NCBI RefSeq assembly: GCF_000423485.1
Contig: NZ_AUIB01000001.1
Span: 496,001-560,000, forward strand
Reading direction: 5' to 3'
Length of the DNA: 64,000 nucleotides
Source: Propionimicrobium lymphophilum DSM 4903
GTDB taxonomy: Bacteria > Actinomycetota > Actinomycetes > Propionibacteriales > Propionibacteriaceae
Position numbers and translations under genes: made by a program
The notes under the pieces: generated by a model
Seen by the model: only the letters and a program-made list of their open reading frames with translations
Databases searched by the model: none
Told to the model about the DNA's origin: nothing
In this document: positions 9,701 to 17,516 of the stretch, piece after piece
Numbering within the stretch: the stretch's first letter is position 1
How the letters are laid out: each line of letters begins with the position of its first letter

Positions 9701-9720
9701 CAAGGAGGAGGGCAGAATGA
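6706..9720 (+). CDS. Large membrane protein with N-terminal family 2 glycosyltransferase domain
   Basis: A 1004-residue protein with a cytoplasmic GT2 domain (residues about 30-270) followed by a C-terminal half with some ten or more membrane segments. The GT-A features are VVAVLVAHNGEAWLPRTL, GVDADSSDES, the acidic WVWLLHDDL (DxD-like) and GGCSAGMMISLKAWQKLDGF. The membrane part begins near residue 395 (MITAAFLLVITIIASRFLL) and ends with a short basic tail. Such proteins sit next to whiB and DUF5719 genes in many actinobacteria and probably add a sugar to a lipid-linked or wall polymer; the substrate is unknown. GTG start; a TATAAG hexamer about 16 bases upstream suggests a nearly leaderless message. 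The stop overlaps the next gene by ATGA. Confidence 0.85.
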   Translation: MLAKDSSKLWSWVEEAPDNRQEVTEDILSAAGRVVAVLVAHNGEAWLPRTLAHLERLEVHPGMLIGVDADSSDESRLMLETTGIFDLVVDGNQNLGFGENIKSGLSAAGIDEKLARAEFDWVWLLHDDLAVGRTSLTHLVAEAIGDERPDVLIPKLLMPRRRNHPDKIASLGESIAADGTRAPVVEPGELDQGQLEPVSVLGGCSAGMMISLKAWQKLDGFSPDLPLFRDGVEFGMRANRAKMKVLTCPDASMRHINATRNGLRNTKLTNDPKAFDIAIGMMVAAGHSQNVSKASKKLTSIVRLNWLGHLFSKSADSRNALKAAITKFNTEKPSVQRISEAAEKSGDFANIDKALFPARFWEMRQALDLLAGKVADKTAARSLRPEPEARGGLRTLASPGMITAAFLLVITIIASRFLLSFGKLTAPLLLQSPDSLGVAWRNWTHSVPGLFGANPPWLGLMAFGSTLTFGQPEWFATVLVLGGCLIAGACGYFFLRHLTKSRWQAAVLASLWGLALPLSGATGAGSLDAIAAAILLPLIANVCRVWLVNDKAGPQMWRRPAHFALLSTILISFVPLTWLVLALVAFLIGKRTKNWKAALIAALGPIVVLLPWLPRLFSDPGRLLTGSEPSAVWSSSAPNPLGLLAGRGEFASAPIAINVLVIAVFWVLALVAVYRLRSRLVLYLAGSAVAFLAVAILLSRLVVTVNYVPARPISFVWLFCYLGVLLMLAALGTDPIDIRMSRAELLHKPNFWLAAAAVFGVLLGSFWWAIAGSGPNLNRGNQQVPSYVQDTLRSERHTRALLVEADGSVAKYWLVDENGPTWGSGEKPAIGSRAANNQLSDLAKQIAQGMPSDDVYEQLTGLAISHIWVRGVSEEAIQEFSSSASLTPIDVDDNTTVFSMPSNVSRMMFKDGKVLLSEPKDSQWSAKAVGTRLTASDAGDWRQAWELSEKKNVEISASPSLFSMATQILGLLALGILGAPAAKEEKLPRRATETAKQSARRRAE

Positions 9721-11261
9721 GACGTGCAATGTCTGATGACCAGCCGTACGAAGAGTCTAAGCCGACTCGCGCTGCTAGGGGAATTTCTGATCCTGAGGAG
9801 GACGTTAAGCCCCAGCCTGAGGACCTCTCCAAGGACGAGGGCGACGAATTCGCCGACGAGCTAGAGATCACCATGGTCCGGCGAATGGCGCTCAACCTCG
9901 ATGGCCCCGTGCCGATTGCCAAGGCGCCAAGCTTCAACGAGACAGATGATGAGCCGGCTGAAGCAAAGAAGCCACGGTCTAGGCGGATCGGTCTAGACAA
10001 AAAATGGCTAGGCGTTTGCGTTGGGATTCCTGCAGGTGCTCTAGTGCTGAGCCTGATCTTCTCGTTTGCAGGTGCGTTCCAGGCGAAGGCTCCTGTCCAG
10101 GTGGCCGCAGCCTCGTCGATATCTCGTGCCTGCACTCCCATCGCGGGTGTTCAGAGCAAACTTCACGCATGGGCGAGCCAAGGAGGCATCGAGCTGCGTG
10201 AGCTGGCAGCCGACGAGGCGACCCTCGTCGAAAGCCCATACCAGGGCGACATTTCTAAGCCCGTTAGAATGAGCGCAGAGGACAAGAGCGCCAACTCTAT
10301 CGGCGGCATTTTTGGTGGCAAGGACGGCCACAGCTATTGGGCCCAGTGCGTGACGCCCAATACCGATTCCGTCACTATCGCTCCTGGCGCAGAGGGTTCG
10401 ACGCTTGTCATGTACAACCCTGATAATGAACCTGTCGATGTAGACGTCACGATTTCCACTTCCAGCGGTCAGGCGGATGTGCCCGAATTGCGTGGCCTTC
10501 AGATCGGCGGTAATTCGACGCAACTGGTCAAGCTGGCGAACTATGCAACTGATAAAGACCAGATTGGCGTGCGAGTTCGCACGATAACCGGCCGTCTGGG
10601 AGTTTCTATCACGACCAAGACCGAAAACGGCATGAGCGCCAGCTCCGCGATGAGACTCAGCAAGCAGATCGTAATTCCTGCGGCTCCGGCTGGCGCGAAG
10701 TCCGCGAGACTGATCGTCACGAATCCGGACACCACCAGGAAGGAGCTGCATGTCGAAGTGCTGGGGCCAGAAGGCTCAACGGTAGTCGAGGAAAAACTAG
10801 TCGCTGAGGCCCAGCGCACGCAGGGTTTCGACCTGAAAAAGTATCTCGATAATGCCTCTGCGATTGTTGTCTCCAGCGATTTCGAGATAGCCGCAACCTT
10901 GATTAGCTCTACTGATTCAGACGATGCGGTCAGTTTGGGCACGGACGAATTCTCCGCCAACGAGTTGGCTGCAGTCGTCGCAGGCAACGGTAATTTGTCT
11001 CTGACTAACCTTGGCGATGAGGACACCCAGGCCGAGATCAGCTGGGACGGGGGAGATCCCGAGCAGATAGCCATCAAGGCCAGGTCCACGGTGTCTTTGG
11101 CGGTGCCGAGCGAAAAGAAAACCGTGCGGGTTAAGGCAGATCAGCCGATTGTCGGCGCAATATCCCTGACTGACTCTGGGCAATCGGTTGCTAACCTCTC
11201 TGTGCTTCCGAAGCAGAAGAATATGGCTATCGTCCCCAATCCGAGGATTGGCATCGGCTAA
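9717..11261 (+). CDS. DUF5719 family membrane-anchored extracellular protein
   Basis: Actinobacterial protein of unknown function that accompanies the upstream membrane glycosyltransferase. The 514 residues divide into an acidic, Pro/Glu-rich cytoplasmic head (1-95), one membrane segment around residues 100-120 (GVCVGIPAGALVLSLIFSF), and a long extracytoplasmic part of beta-rich repeats. It ends with NLSVLPKQKNMAIVPNPRIG, as is usual for the family. The ATG overlaps the glycosyltransferase stop and has a strong AAGGAGGAGGG ribosome site, so the pair is co-translated. It probably helps the glycosyltransferase outside the membrane, but that rests only on conserved linkage. The stop overlaps the convergent zincin-like gene by 4 bases. 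Confidence 0.8.
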   Translation: MRRAMSDDQPYEESKPTRAARGISDPEEDVKPQPEDLSKDEGDEFADELEITMVRRMALNLDGPVPIAKAPSFNETDDEPAEAKKPRSRRIGLDKKWLGVCVGIPAGALVLSLIFSFAGAFQAKAPVQVAAASSISRACTPIAGVQSKLHAWASQGGIELRELAADEATLVESPYQGDISKPVRMSAEDKSANSIGGIFGGKDGHSYWAQCVTPNTDSVTIAPGAEGSTLVMYNPDNEPVDVDVTISTSSGQADVPELRGLQIGGNSTQLVKLANYATDKDQIGVRVRTITGRLGVSITTKTENGMSASSAMRLSKQIVIPAAPAGAKSARLIVTNPDTTRKELHVEVLGPEGSTVVEEKLVAEAQRTQGFDLKKYLDNASAIVVSSDFEIAATLISSTDSDDAVSLGTDEFSANELAAVVAGNGNLSLTNLGDEDTQAEISWDGGDPEQIAIKARSTVSLAVPSEKKTVRVKADQPIVGAISLTDSGQSVANLSVLPKQKNMAIVPNPRIGIG

Positions 11262-11689
11262 AGGTCTGGGTCGAGCTCGTGCATCGGGCGGTTTGTCAAT
11301 GCCGATATTTGCTCGACGAGAGTGTCGTGCGTCAGTTCTTTGAGATCTTCTCTGTCTGCCGCACGGTTTTCTAATGGTCTGCGAAAGACGATGACCTTGG
11401 AAACTCCCCCATCTGTGGGCGACATGGCAGCAGCGAGCGGAACGGAATCTAGGGAGTCTGCGCTGAGCCCTAGCGCCGACACCGGAACGTCGTCAACGCC
11501 CACGTCGATGCCGAATAGCGCCTCCGGGCAGTTGCGCTGAATGGTTTCGACCGATTCCTGCACGCATTCTATGAAGTACTCGGCATCGGTCGGCCTTCTA
11601 GGAATTTTCACTGCGCGACCGGTGATGCTGTTCGGCAACGACATCGGCCCTCGAATGCCCCTACCGTGTCGATCCCTGTGCTGATACAT
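11258..11689 (-). CDS. Zincin-like metallopeptidase family protein, probably lacking the zinc motif
   Basis: 143-residue cytoplasmic protein of the DUF1025-related 'metallopeptidase family' encoded near whiB2 in actinobacteria. The start MYQHRDRHGRGIRGP is a recognisable family N-terminus, so I keep the full frame; a later ATG at 11644 would cut it off. The body reads AEYFIECVQESVETI, FGIDVGVDDVP, SKVIVFRRPLE and a C-terminal helix LTHDTLVEQISALTN. Where related proteins have HExxH, this helix has HDTLVEQ, so I see no intact zinc ligand set and doubt proteolytic activity. No ribosome site is visible before the ATG, suggesting a leaderless message. It is convergent with the DUF5719 gene and divergent from the DUF3499 gene. 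Confidence 0.75.
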   Translation of the reverse strand: MYQHRDRHGRGIRGPMSLPNSITGRAVKIPRRPTDAEYFIECVQESVETIQRNCPEALFGIDVGVDDVPVSALGLSADSLDSVPLAAAMSPTDGGVSKVIVFRRPLENRAADREDLKELTHDTLVEQISALTNRPMHELDPDL

Positions 11690-11773
11690 GTAAATCAGAA
11701 TAGCCGCTAAATGCGGATCAGCCGGCCAGGCTATTCGCGATTAGCCTCGTGTCGGCCTAATCTTCAGTGTGTG

Positions 11774-12190
11774 ATGAAGCGACACTGCTGTAGATCTGCC
11801 TGCGACCAACCCGCCGTCGCCACCCTGACTTACGTTTATGCGGACTCCATGGCAGTGCTCGGCCCCCTTGCGAGCGAAGCCGAACCAGGCTGCTACGACT
11901 TGTGCGCCGAACACTCTAAGAATCTTTCCGCCCCGAGAGGCTGGCAGGTGTTGCGGCTGACGGAGCCAGGATATCCCGCTCCGGAACCGGACGAGGACGA
12001 CCTGATGGCACTTGCCAATGCGGTTCGTGAAGTCGGATTTTCGGACTTCCCCGAGGGTGCTTCGCAGTCCCATCCCTATGGAACTGATGAGCATCAGACG
12101 AGTGACAAAGGGGAAGTGGTGGAACTCGCAAGGCGCGGCCACTTGAGGATGATTGCGGACGCCAGCAAAATTACCGATAGGCTTGGATGA
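11774..12190 (+). CDS. DUF3499 family protein
   Basis: Actinobacteria-specific protein of unknown function, 138 residues, found beside whiB2 and phosphomannomutase genes. The N-terminus MKRHCCRSACDQPAVATLTY and the following VYADSMAVLGPLASEAEPG and YDLCAEHSKNLSAPRGW are the family's conserved block. Paired cysteines and histidines (CCxxxC, CAEH) suggest a small metal-binding knuckle. The frame is open from 11711, but family starts and the upstream stretch favour the ATG at 11774. No clear ribosome site precedes it. The TGA overlaps the next start by ATGA, so it is translationally coupled to the HAD enzyme. Confidence 0.85.
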   Translation: MKRHCCRSACDQPAVATLTYVYADSMAVLGPLASEAEPGCYDLCAEHSKNLSAPRGWQVLRLTEPGYPAPEPDEDDLMALANAVREVGFSDFPEGASQSHPYGTDEHQTSDKGEVVELARRGHLRMIADASKITDRLG

Positions 12191-12990
12191 TGACCTCTTT
12201 GCTACCTGACCAGTTGGATGTCGAGAAGCTCAAGATCGTCGGTTTCGACCTCGACGACACGTTGGCGGCATCTAAGTCGCCGCTCTCCGAAAAGATGGGT
12301 AGAACCCTTGCCGATCTGCTCGAGTGCGTTCCGGTTCAAATTATTTCTGGTGGGCGTTTCGAGCAATTCGATGCTCAGGTTCTAGCGAACCTGCCAAAGG
12401 ACGCCGAGCTGGAAAATCTGCACTTGATGCCCACCTGCGGCACCCGTTATCTGCGCTTCGTCGATGGCCAGTGGAAGGAGATCTACTTCCACGCTCTTAG
12501 CCAGCAGGAAAAAGACGCCGCGATCGGAGCGCTAGAGGAAGAAGCCAAGAGGCTGAACCTGTGGGAGCCTGACGGCGTCGTAAACGGTGACCGAATCGAA
12601 GATCGCGGCTCGCAGATAACCTTCTCAGCGCTGGGCCAGCGCGCTTCGGTGGCGGACAAGCAGGCATGGGATCCAAGCGGTGAAAAGCGCGAGAGTCTTC
12701 GCGACGCCGTCGCTAAACGAATCCCGGAGCTCGAGGTCCGTGCAGGCGGATCCACTTCGATAGACATCACCAGAAAGGGCATCGATAAGGCATACGGTAT
12801 GCGCGCCCTCAGCGAGCAGACTGGTATCGAGTTATCAGAGATGCTGTTTATCGGCGACAGGCTGGTGCCTGGCGGCAACGATTATCCGGTCTACGAAATC
12901 GGGGTTCCCTGCCACCAAGTGAGCGGGCCCGAAGAAACACTGACTTATCTCGGCCAACTCATCGAGCTGTTACGCAAGAAGCGAGGCTAA
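12187..12990 (+). CDS. HAD-IIB hydrolase, phosphomannomutase-like
   Basis: Haloacid dehalogenase superfamily enzyme resembling the eukaryotic-type phosphomannomutase that interconverts mannose-6-phosphate and mannose-1-phosphate. HAD motif I is GFDLDDTLAASKSPL (nucleophile and acid Asp pair near residue 22). It is followed by PVQIISGGRFEQF, DRGSQITFSALGQRA, the substrate-cap strand GGSTSIDITRKGIDKAYG and motif IV FIGDRLVPGGNDYPV. At 267 residues it matches the family length. Placement near the mannose-1-phosphate guanylyltransferase supports a role in GDP-mannose supply; a plain sugar phosphatase is the alternative. It is coupled to the upstream DUF3499 gene by a 4-base overlap and followed at once by the Trm112-like gene. 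Confidence 0.85.
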   Translation: MMTSLLPDQLDVEKLKIVGFDLDDTLAASKSPLSEKMGRTLADLLECVPVQIISGGRFEQFDAQVLANLPKDAELENLHLMPTCGTRYLRFVDGQWKEIYFHALSQQEKDAAIGALEEEAKRLNLWEPDGVVNGDRIEDRGSQITFSALGQRASVADKQAWDPSGEKRESLRDAVAKRIPELEVRAGGSTSIDITRKGIDKAYGMRALSEQTGIELSEMLFIGDRLVPGGNDYPVYEIGVPCHQVSGPEETLTYLGQLIELLRKKRG

Positions 12991-12992
12991 AA

Positions 12993-13181
12993 ATGGAAGA
13001 AATCACACTTTCCAGCGAATTTATGGACGTCGCCGCCTGCCCGAAATGCCACAGCGGTTTGGCGATCGATTACGACAATTCTGAACTGGTTTGTATCAAC
13101 GACGATTGCGGTCTGTGCTACCCGATTAAAAACCAGATTCCGGTCTTGCTCGTAGAAGAAGCACGAAAAAAGAACGACTAA
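12993..13181 (+). CDS. Trm112/UPF0434-like zinc ribbon protein
   Basis: 62-residue protein with one zinc ribbon: CPKC near residue 16 and CINDDCGLCYPIKNQIPVLL at the C-terminal half, the Trm112 pattern. Trm112 proteins stabilise methyltransferases in eukaryotes and archaea; the bacterial role is less clear. It begins 2 bases after the HAD gene, so it is in the same transcript and closes this operon. The A/T-rich AAAAATATATTTTT just after the stop could serve as a weak terminator, but the stem is poor. Confidence 0.85.
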   Translation: MEEITLSSEFMDVAACPKCHSGLAIDYDNSELVCINDDCGLCYPIKNQIPVLLVEEARKKND

Positions 13182-13386
13182 AAATATATTTTTGCCGTGG
13201 TATGGCGCCGATTTTCGACGTCCTGCCGCGACAAGTTAATTCTTTCTTACAGAAACTGAAATAATCGTTAATCTCGATTAGAGGATCTGTTATTTTTTAT
13301 TTCCTAGTCTCTCCTTGGTCGATCAAGTAACGGACCGGTTGCGTTGGCATAAGCCAACGGCAACTACACGGAGAGGTAGATAATAA

Positions 13387-13633
13387 ATGTCTGTAATTAG
13401 GAAAGTGGCCAGCGCCGGCGCAGTCGGTGCAATCGCGGCCACCAGTATTTTCTTTTCCATTCGATCAATCGGGATGGCTCCATCAACTATGTGACCGACT
13501 CTGCTGCATCCGGCACCGCCTGGTCGACTGGCGCCAAGACTTTTAACGGCGGGCTCGGCGTCGACATTTTGGGTAACCCAGTCGAGAACCTGATCGAGAA
13601 GGCCAAAAACGCCGGATAGCGTACCGGCCGAAA
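13387..13633 (+). pseudogene. Remnant of a secreted PhoA-type alkaline phosphatase
   Basis: A decayed gene. From the ATG at 13387, with a GGAGAGG ribosome site, an intact signal-peptide-like start is read ([20 protein letters not shown]). The next frame (+2) then carries the PhoA active-site region from about 13467: [19 protein letters not shown], then [10 protein letters not shown]. This is the block around the catalytic serine (D-S-A) of alkaline phosphatase. Most of the sequence between the signal peptide and this block is missing and the frame is shifted. The AKNAG that follows runs into TAG where related enzymes have AGYRTG, a Tyr-to-stop change; CGT ACC GGC (RTG) still follows. All downstream phosphatase sequence is gone. 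An imperfect hairpin (13338-13364) lies just upstream. Confidence 0.8.
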
Positions 13634-13908
13634 CAATCTGCAGCGAGTGAGATGACGACGGTTATAATTACCCAAATTCCGAGGACAATGCGTGCACCCT
13701 TGAACGGGGTGTTGGAGGTCGGGTCGGTAACGCCTAGACCGATAGCGGCGCCGAGGAAACCGAACATGATCAGGAACACGATGGAAACTACAACACCTGT
13801 GAAGATTGCTTCCCAAGAAGTCTTGGCGAGCCTGCCTTCTTCGTCAATGCAGGAAAGTGGTTTTCCGGGACGAAAAGTTCGTACTAGTGGCCGACGCGCT
13901 AGAGGCAA
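13634..13908 (-). pseudogene. Remnant of a small membrane protein
   Basis: On the minus strand, two well-formed membrane segments can be read: SWEAIFTGVVVSIVFLIMFG followed by FLGAAIGLGVTDPTSNTPFK, then ARIVLGIWVIITVVISLAA. This resembles the N-terminal part of 'SWGAI(F/L)AG' bacterial membrane proteins of unknown function. After SLAA the frame runs straight into the antisense of the phosphatase remnant, so the rest of the protein is lost. The open frame starts only at a TTG (13908) with no ribosome site, and an unrelated short frame ends upstream of it. I therefore call a broken gene and not a 121-residue protein. The breakpoint with the phosphatase remnant is at about 13630-13640. Confidence 0.6.
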
Positions 13909-14161
13909 CTACAGTACGCCGCTCAGTAATTTTTTGATTTCTTCCTTATGAAAATAAATAAGTTCTTAGCCGCTAAATAAATTACTGGCTACGTTAAATA
14001 CAATTTAGGGACGTGCGAATTTATTTCGCCTTTATAAATTCATTATAAAATCCAGCTTTATTAGGCAATACATTTTTGCGGTAGACAGAAATAATTCTCC
14101 AGAGTCCTCGCCACGAGAACTCTGGAGAATTATAAATTCGTTATTTTTATGGCTTTTGAAT
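13909..14161. other. AT-rich intergenic region with hemL terminator
   Basis: 253 bases, clearly richer in A and T than the flanking genes. I see no convincing gene; on the minus strand a short tail ending KEEIKKLLSGVL can be read near 13950-13912, possibly debris of another lost gene. The only clear element is the hairpin at 14093-14131. Confidence 0.5.
14093..14131 (-). terminator. Hairpin terminator after the heme operon
   Basis: Perfect 13-base stem AATTCTCCAGAGT/ACTCTGGAGAATT with a 13-base loop, about 30 bases beyond the hemL stop. On the minus strand it is followed by a modest T-rich stretch (TTATTT). Confidence 0.75.
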
Positions 14162-15463
14162 TTATTCGCCCTGTTGAGCTGCCGCAATCGCGGCTTGTTT
14201 GATTGCGGCCTCGATAATTTCCAGCTCGGTATCACCGTGGCTGGAAGAGACAAACCAGGCTTCAAAGGCGCTAGGAGCCATCCAAACCCCATTGTTAAGC
14301 AGGGTGTGGAAGAACTTAGCGAATGCCTTAGTGTCCTGAGCTCGCGACTCGTCGTAGTTGGTGACCGGACCGTTGGTGAAGAACACGCTGAACAGGTTGG
14401 AAGCGCGGTTGATGATGTGCGGAACACCTGCAGCCGACAGTTCATCGTCGAGGGTCCTAGTGATCTGCGCCGAGATCTTACCCATGTGCGAGTAGCACTC
14501 GTCGTCCAGCAGTTCCAGGGTCTTGAGGCCCGCGGTAGCTGCTACGGGGTTACCGGACAGTGTGCCGGCCTGATAGACCGGACCTGCGGGGGACAGCTGG
14601 TCCATGATCTGCGCGGGGCCAGCCACCGCAGCTAGCGGGAATCCACCGCCGATGACCTTTCCGAAAGTGAACAGATCGGGCTCCCAGCCCTCGACTGCGC
14701 CTTCCAGACCCCACCAACCGTTCGGGGATACTCGGAAGCCGGTGAGAACTTCGTCGAATACGAACAAAGCGCCGTACTCGGTGCACAGGCCGCGCAGGCC
14801 TCGGTTGAAACCGGTCATGGGGGTGATCACGCCCATATTCGCGGGGACAGCCTCTGTGATCACCGCAGCCACCTCGTTTTCGGCGAGGGCCTTTTCAACC
14901 TGAGCTAGGTCGCCGTAATCGACGACGATGGTGTCTGCCGCCGTGCCCTTGGTGACTCCGGGGGAGTCCGGGCTGCCCAAAGTCGTGGCGCCAGAACCTG
15001 CAGCGACGAGCAGCGAGTCGGAGTGGCCGTGGTAGCAGCCCGCGAACTTGATGATCTTCTCGCGTCCTGTTGCGGCACGCGCCAGTCGCACTGCCGTCAT
15101 CACGGCCTCCGTGCCGCTGGAAGTAAAGCGGACTCGCTCCACAGGAGAGACCCTCTTCTTAATCGCCTCTGCCAGCAGCAACTCCGGTTCGCTAGGCGCC
15201 CCGAACGAGGTGCACTTGCAGACGATCTCGCGAACGGCATCGACTATCTGCGGGTGTGAGTGGCCGAGGATCGCAGGGCCCCATGTGCTGACGAGGTCGA
15301 CGTACTTGTTTCCGTCAACGTCGGTTATGTAAGGACCATGCGCCTCCGCAGCGAAGCGCGGGGTTCCGCCGACGGCACCGTATGCGCGTACCGGACTGGA
15401 AACTCCGCCCGGCATGGCCTCCAATGCGCGAGCGAAAAGACTTTCACTAGTGCTGATATCCAT
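14162..15463 (-). CDS. hemL: Glutamate-1-semialdehyde 2,1-aminomutase
   Basis: PLP enzyme turning glutamate-1-semialdehyde into 5-aminolevulinate, the second step of C5-pathway heme synthesis. The 433-residue protein begins [20 protein letters not shown] and shows GGVSSPVRA, CYHGHSDSLLVAAGSG, FDEVLTGFR and the PLP-lysine segment FTFGKVIGGGFPLAA. The ATG at 15463 overlaps the hemB stop as TAATG and has a perfect AAGGAGG ribosome site, so the further-upstream start of the open frame (15481) is not used. It is the last gene of the operon, followed by a hairpin terminator. Its placement far from hemA, with which it shares the pathway's first two steps, is a feature of this cluster's order. Confidence 0.95.
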   Translation of the reverse strand: MDISTSESLFARALEAMPGGVSSPVRAYGAVGGTPRFAAEAHGPYITDVDGNKYVDLVSTWGPAILGHSHPQIVDAVREIVCKCTSFGAPSEPELLLAEAIKKRVSPVERVRFTSSGTEAVMTAVRLARAATGREKIIKFAGCYHGHSDSLLVAAGSGATTLGSPDSPGVTKGTAADTIVVDYGDLAQVEKALAENEVAAVITEAVPANMGVITPMTGFNRGLRGLCTEYGALFVFDEVLTGFRVSPNGWWGLEGAVEGWEPDLFTFGKVIGGGFPLAAVAGPAQIMDQLSPAGPVYQAGTLSGNPVAATAGLKTLELLDDECYSHMGKISAQITRTLDDELSAAGVPHIINRASNLFSVFFTNGPVTNYDESRAQDTKAFAKFFHTLLNNGVWMAPSAFEAWFVSSSHGDTELEIIEAAIKQAAIAAAQQGE

Positions 15464-16461
15464 TAAGCCTCCTTGAGCCAACCTGCAACTTCGGTTGCCC
15501 AGTAGTTAGCGATGATTCCGGCGCCAGCGCGCTTTACGCTGGTGAGTGCCTCGAGGATCACTCGCTTGCGGTCGAACGCGCCAGAAGCGGCAGCTCCTTC
15601 AATCATCGCGTATTCACCAGACACGACGTAAGCGGAAACCGGCACATCGACCAGCTGGCGAGCCGCCGCGACGATGTCGAGGTAGGCAAGCGCAGGTTTT
15701 ACCATCACGATATCCGCGCCCTCTTCGACGTCGAGCGTGATTTCCCTCAAAGCCTCGCGGGAGTTTGCGGGATCCTGCTGGTAGGCCTTGCGGTCGCCCT
15801 TCAAACTCGACTGCACGGCCTCGCGGAATGGGCCGAAGAACGCAGAAGCATACTTGGCCGCATACGCGAGCAAACCGGTACGACGGTAGCCGTCTTGGTC
15901 CAGAGCCGCGCGCAACGCACCGATCTGGCCGTCCATCATTCCGGAGGCGCCGAGGAAGTCGGAACCTGCGGCTGCAAGCGCCAGACCCATTTTCGCGTAC
16001 TGCTTCAGAGTTTCGTCGTTATCGACGTTTCCATCCTCGCCCAGCAGCCCACAGTGTCCGTGGTCGGTGAACTCGTCGAGGCACAGATCCGCTATGACCA
16101 CCATCTCTGGGCAGGCCTCTTTTGCCAGCCGAACCGCCTGGGCGAGAACGCCCTCGGGATCTACCGCACCGGAACCGACGGCGTCCTTCTTCAACGGAAC
16201 GCCGAAAGGCATGATGGCGCCGACGCCGGCTTCGTATGCCTCGCAGACCGCCTCTTTGTAGGAATTTTCCGAGTGCTGGAAGATGCCGGGAAGGGAGGAG
16301 ATCTCTTTCGGATCTTTGGCTCCCTCAACCAGGAAGATTGGTAGAACCATCTCCGCCGGGGCAAGTCGGGTCTCGGCTACAAGGTTGCGTACTTGTGCAG
16401 TGGTGCGCAACCTGCGCGGACGAATCGTCGGATGAAAACGAGGATCAGAAAAATCTGTCAT
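15463..16461 (-). CDS. hemB: Porphobilinogen synthase (ALA dehydratase)
   Basis: Condenses two 5-aminolevulinate molecules to porphobilinogen. The 332-residue sequence starts [19 protein letters not shown] and contains [17 protein letters not shown] (metal-site region with Asp and Cys), [15 protein letters not shown], and the two Schiff-base lysines in [13 protein letters not shown] and [14 protein letters not shown]. The DLCLDE...HGHCG form, with few cysteines, points to the Mg-dependent branch over the Zn-dependent one. Its ATG overlaps the cpfC stop by 4 bases and its stop overlaps hemL by 1 base. Confidence 0.95.
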   Translation of the reverse strand: MTDFSDPRFHPTIRPRRLRTTAQVRNLVAETRLAPAEMVLPIFLVEGAKDPKEISSLPGIFQHSENSYKEAVCEAYEAGVGAIMPFGVPLKKDAVGSGAVDPEGVLAQAVRLAKEACPEMVVIADLCLDEFTDHGHCGLLGEDGNVDNDETLKQYAKMGLALAAAGSDFLGASGMMDGQIGALRAALDQDGYRRTGLLAYAAKYASAFFGPFREAVQSSLKGDRKAYQQDPANSREALREITLDVEEGADIVMVKPALAYLDIVAAARQLVDVPVSAYVVSGEYAMIEGAAASGAFDRKRVILEALTSVKRAGAGIIANYWATEVAGWLKEA

Positions 16462-17483
16462 AACGTAACTCCATTGATTGTTTTTCTATTTTCAGACGCA
16501 TGCCTCGGGTTATGTGAGGGGCAGCATTCGGTACTACAAAACTCTCCGGGCTCCGGAAGGCGAAGATCTTGGCTCAAGTATTTTGCTAGCAGATCCGCCA
16601 AAGAATTGACGAAACTTGGGTGAACTCCAACCGTTGGAACCCTGGTGAAACACATGCCGAGTTCGGCAGCTGTGCTCTTGGCCTCGTTGTCTAGGTCCCA
16701 GATGACCTCCATGTGGTCGGACAGGAAACCGATCGGGTCAACGATGACCTCCTTGACGCCTTCCGCATGTTTGTCACGCAACGCATCGCAAATGTCTGGT
16801 TCCAGCCACGGCGTGTGCGGTGAACCGCTGCGGGACTGGTAGACCAATTCCCACGATAGCGGGCTGCAGGCTAGCAGTTCGGAAGTTCTGGTAGCGATCT
16901 GATCGGCCAGCTCAAGGTGCTGGCGAACGTAGACTTCCGAACCTGCAGTCGGTATTGAATGAGTGGTGAATAGCAAGCAGGGCTGGGATGGCTCCATTTT
17001 TTCTTCCAGCACCTCAGCGAGGAGCCGGGCGTTGGCTTCAACCAGACCATCAATACCGATGTATGGGGGCATCTTAACGGCGCTAATTTCCATGCCCTCG
17101 AGTGCGGCTGCCACATTCTCCATGTATTGCCTGCAAGACGAATAAGAAGCGAATGGGGTCGTCGGGACCGCCAGAACCAGCTTCTTTCCTTCAGACTCCA
17201 GGGTGCCGAGAGTCTCGTTGATGCGATCCTTGCCGTTTCGATTGCCCAACACCACGGGCAGGTCGTGGCCACGTGCGCTGAGCGCCTCGGAGAGCGCCTT
17301 AGCCAGGCGGCGGTTCTGCTCGTTTAAGGGGCTGAAGCCGTCAAAGTGCTCATAGTGCAGAGCAACCTCTTCAAGCCTGCTTTCGGGGATGCCTACGCCA
17401 GCGGCGACCTGAGACAAAAACGGCCTAACTTCTGCCATCGACTCAGGTCCGCCGAAAGCGAGCAGCATTATCGCGTCAATCAT
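16458..17483 (-). CDS. cpfC: Coproporphyrin III ferrochelatase
   Basis: Inserts Fe2+ into coproporphyrin III in the coproporphyrin-dependent heme pathway (older name HemH). The start [20 protein letters not shown] gives the family motif LLAFGGPE. Later come [11 protein letters not shown], the catalytic-His region [16 protein letters not shown] and [17 protein letters not shown] with the second His/Glu pair. The C-terminus ([16 protein letters not shown]) holds a cluster of three cysteines. With an internal cysteine these could ligate a [2Fe-2S] cluster, as in other actinobacterial ferrochelatases. It overlaps hemB by ATGA and follows chdC by 33 bases, the largest gap in the downstream half of the operon. 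Confidence 0.92.
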   Translation of the reverse strand: MIDAIMLLAFGGPESMAEVRPFLSQVAAGVGIPESRLEEVALHYEHFDGFSPLNEQNRRLAKALSEALSARGHDLPVVLGNRNGKDRINETLGTLESEGKKLVLAVPTTPFASYSSCRQYMENVAAALEGMEISAVKMPPYIGIDGLVEANARLLAEVLEEKMEPSQPCLLFTTHSIPTAGSEVYVRQHLELADQIATRTSELLACSPLSWELVYQSRSGSPHTPWLEPDICDALRDKHAEGVKEVIVDPIGFLSDHMEVIWDLDNEAKSTAAELGMCFTRVPTVGVHPSFVNSLADLLAKYLSQDLRLPEPGEFCSTECCPSHNPRHASENRKTINGVTL

Positions 17484-17516
17484 CTATTCACCTAGATAGA
17501 AGGTTAGCGCTAGGGC

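Noticed and set aside
10041-10751. Long minus-strand frame (236 codons) opposite the DUF5719 gene
   Set aside because: Low-complexity, Arg/Ser-rich translation with no family resemblance; the opposite strand has a clear gene with a strong ribosome site.
13338-13364. Imperfect hairpin before the phosphatase remnant as a terminator or Pho-type operator
   Set aside because: One bulged base, no T run and no PhoP box repeats; function undecided.
13543-13908. Reading frame of 121 codons on the minus strand taken as an intact membrane protein
   Set aside because: TTG start without ribosome site, and the last 40 codons are the antisense of the phosphatase remnant; called a broken gene instead.
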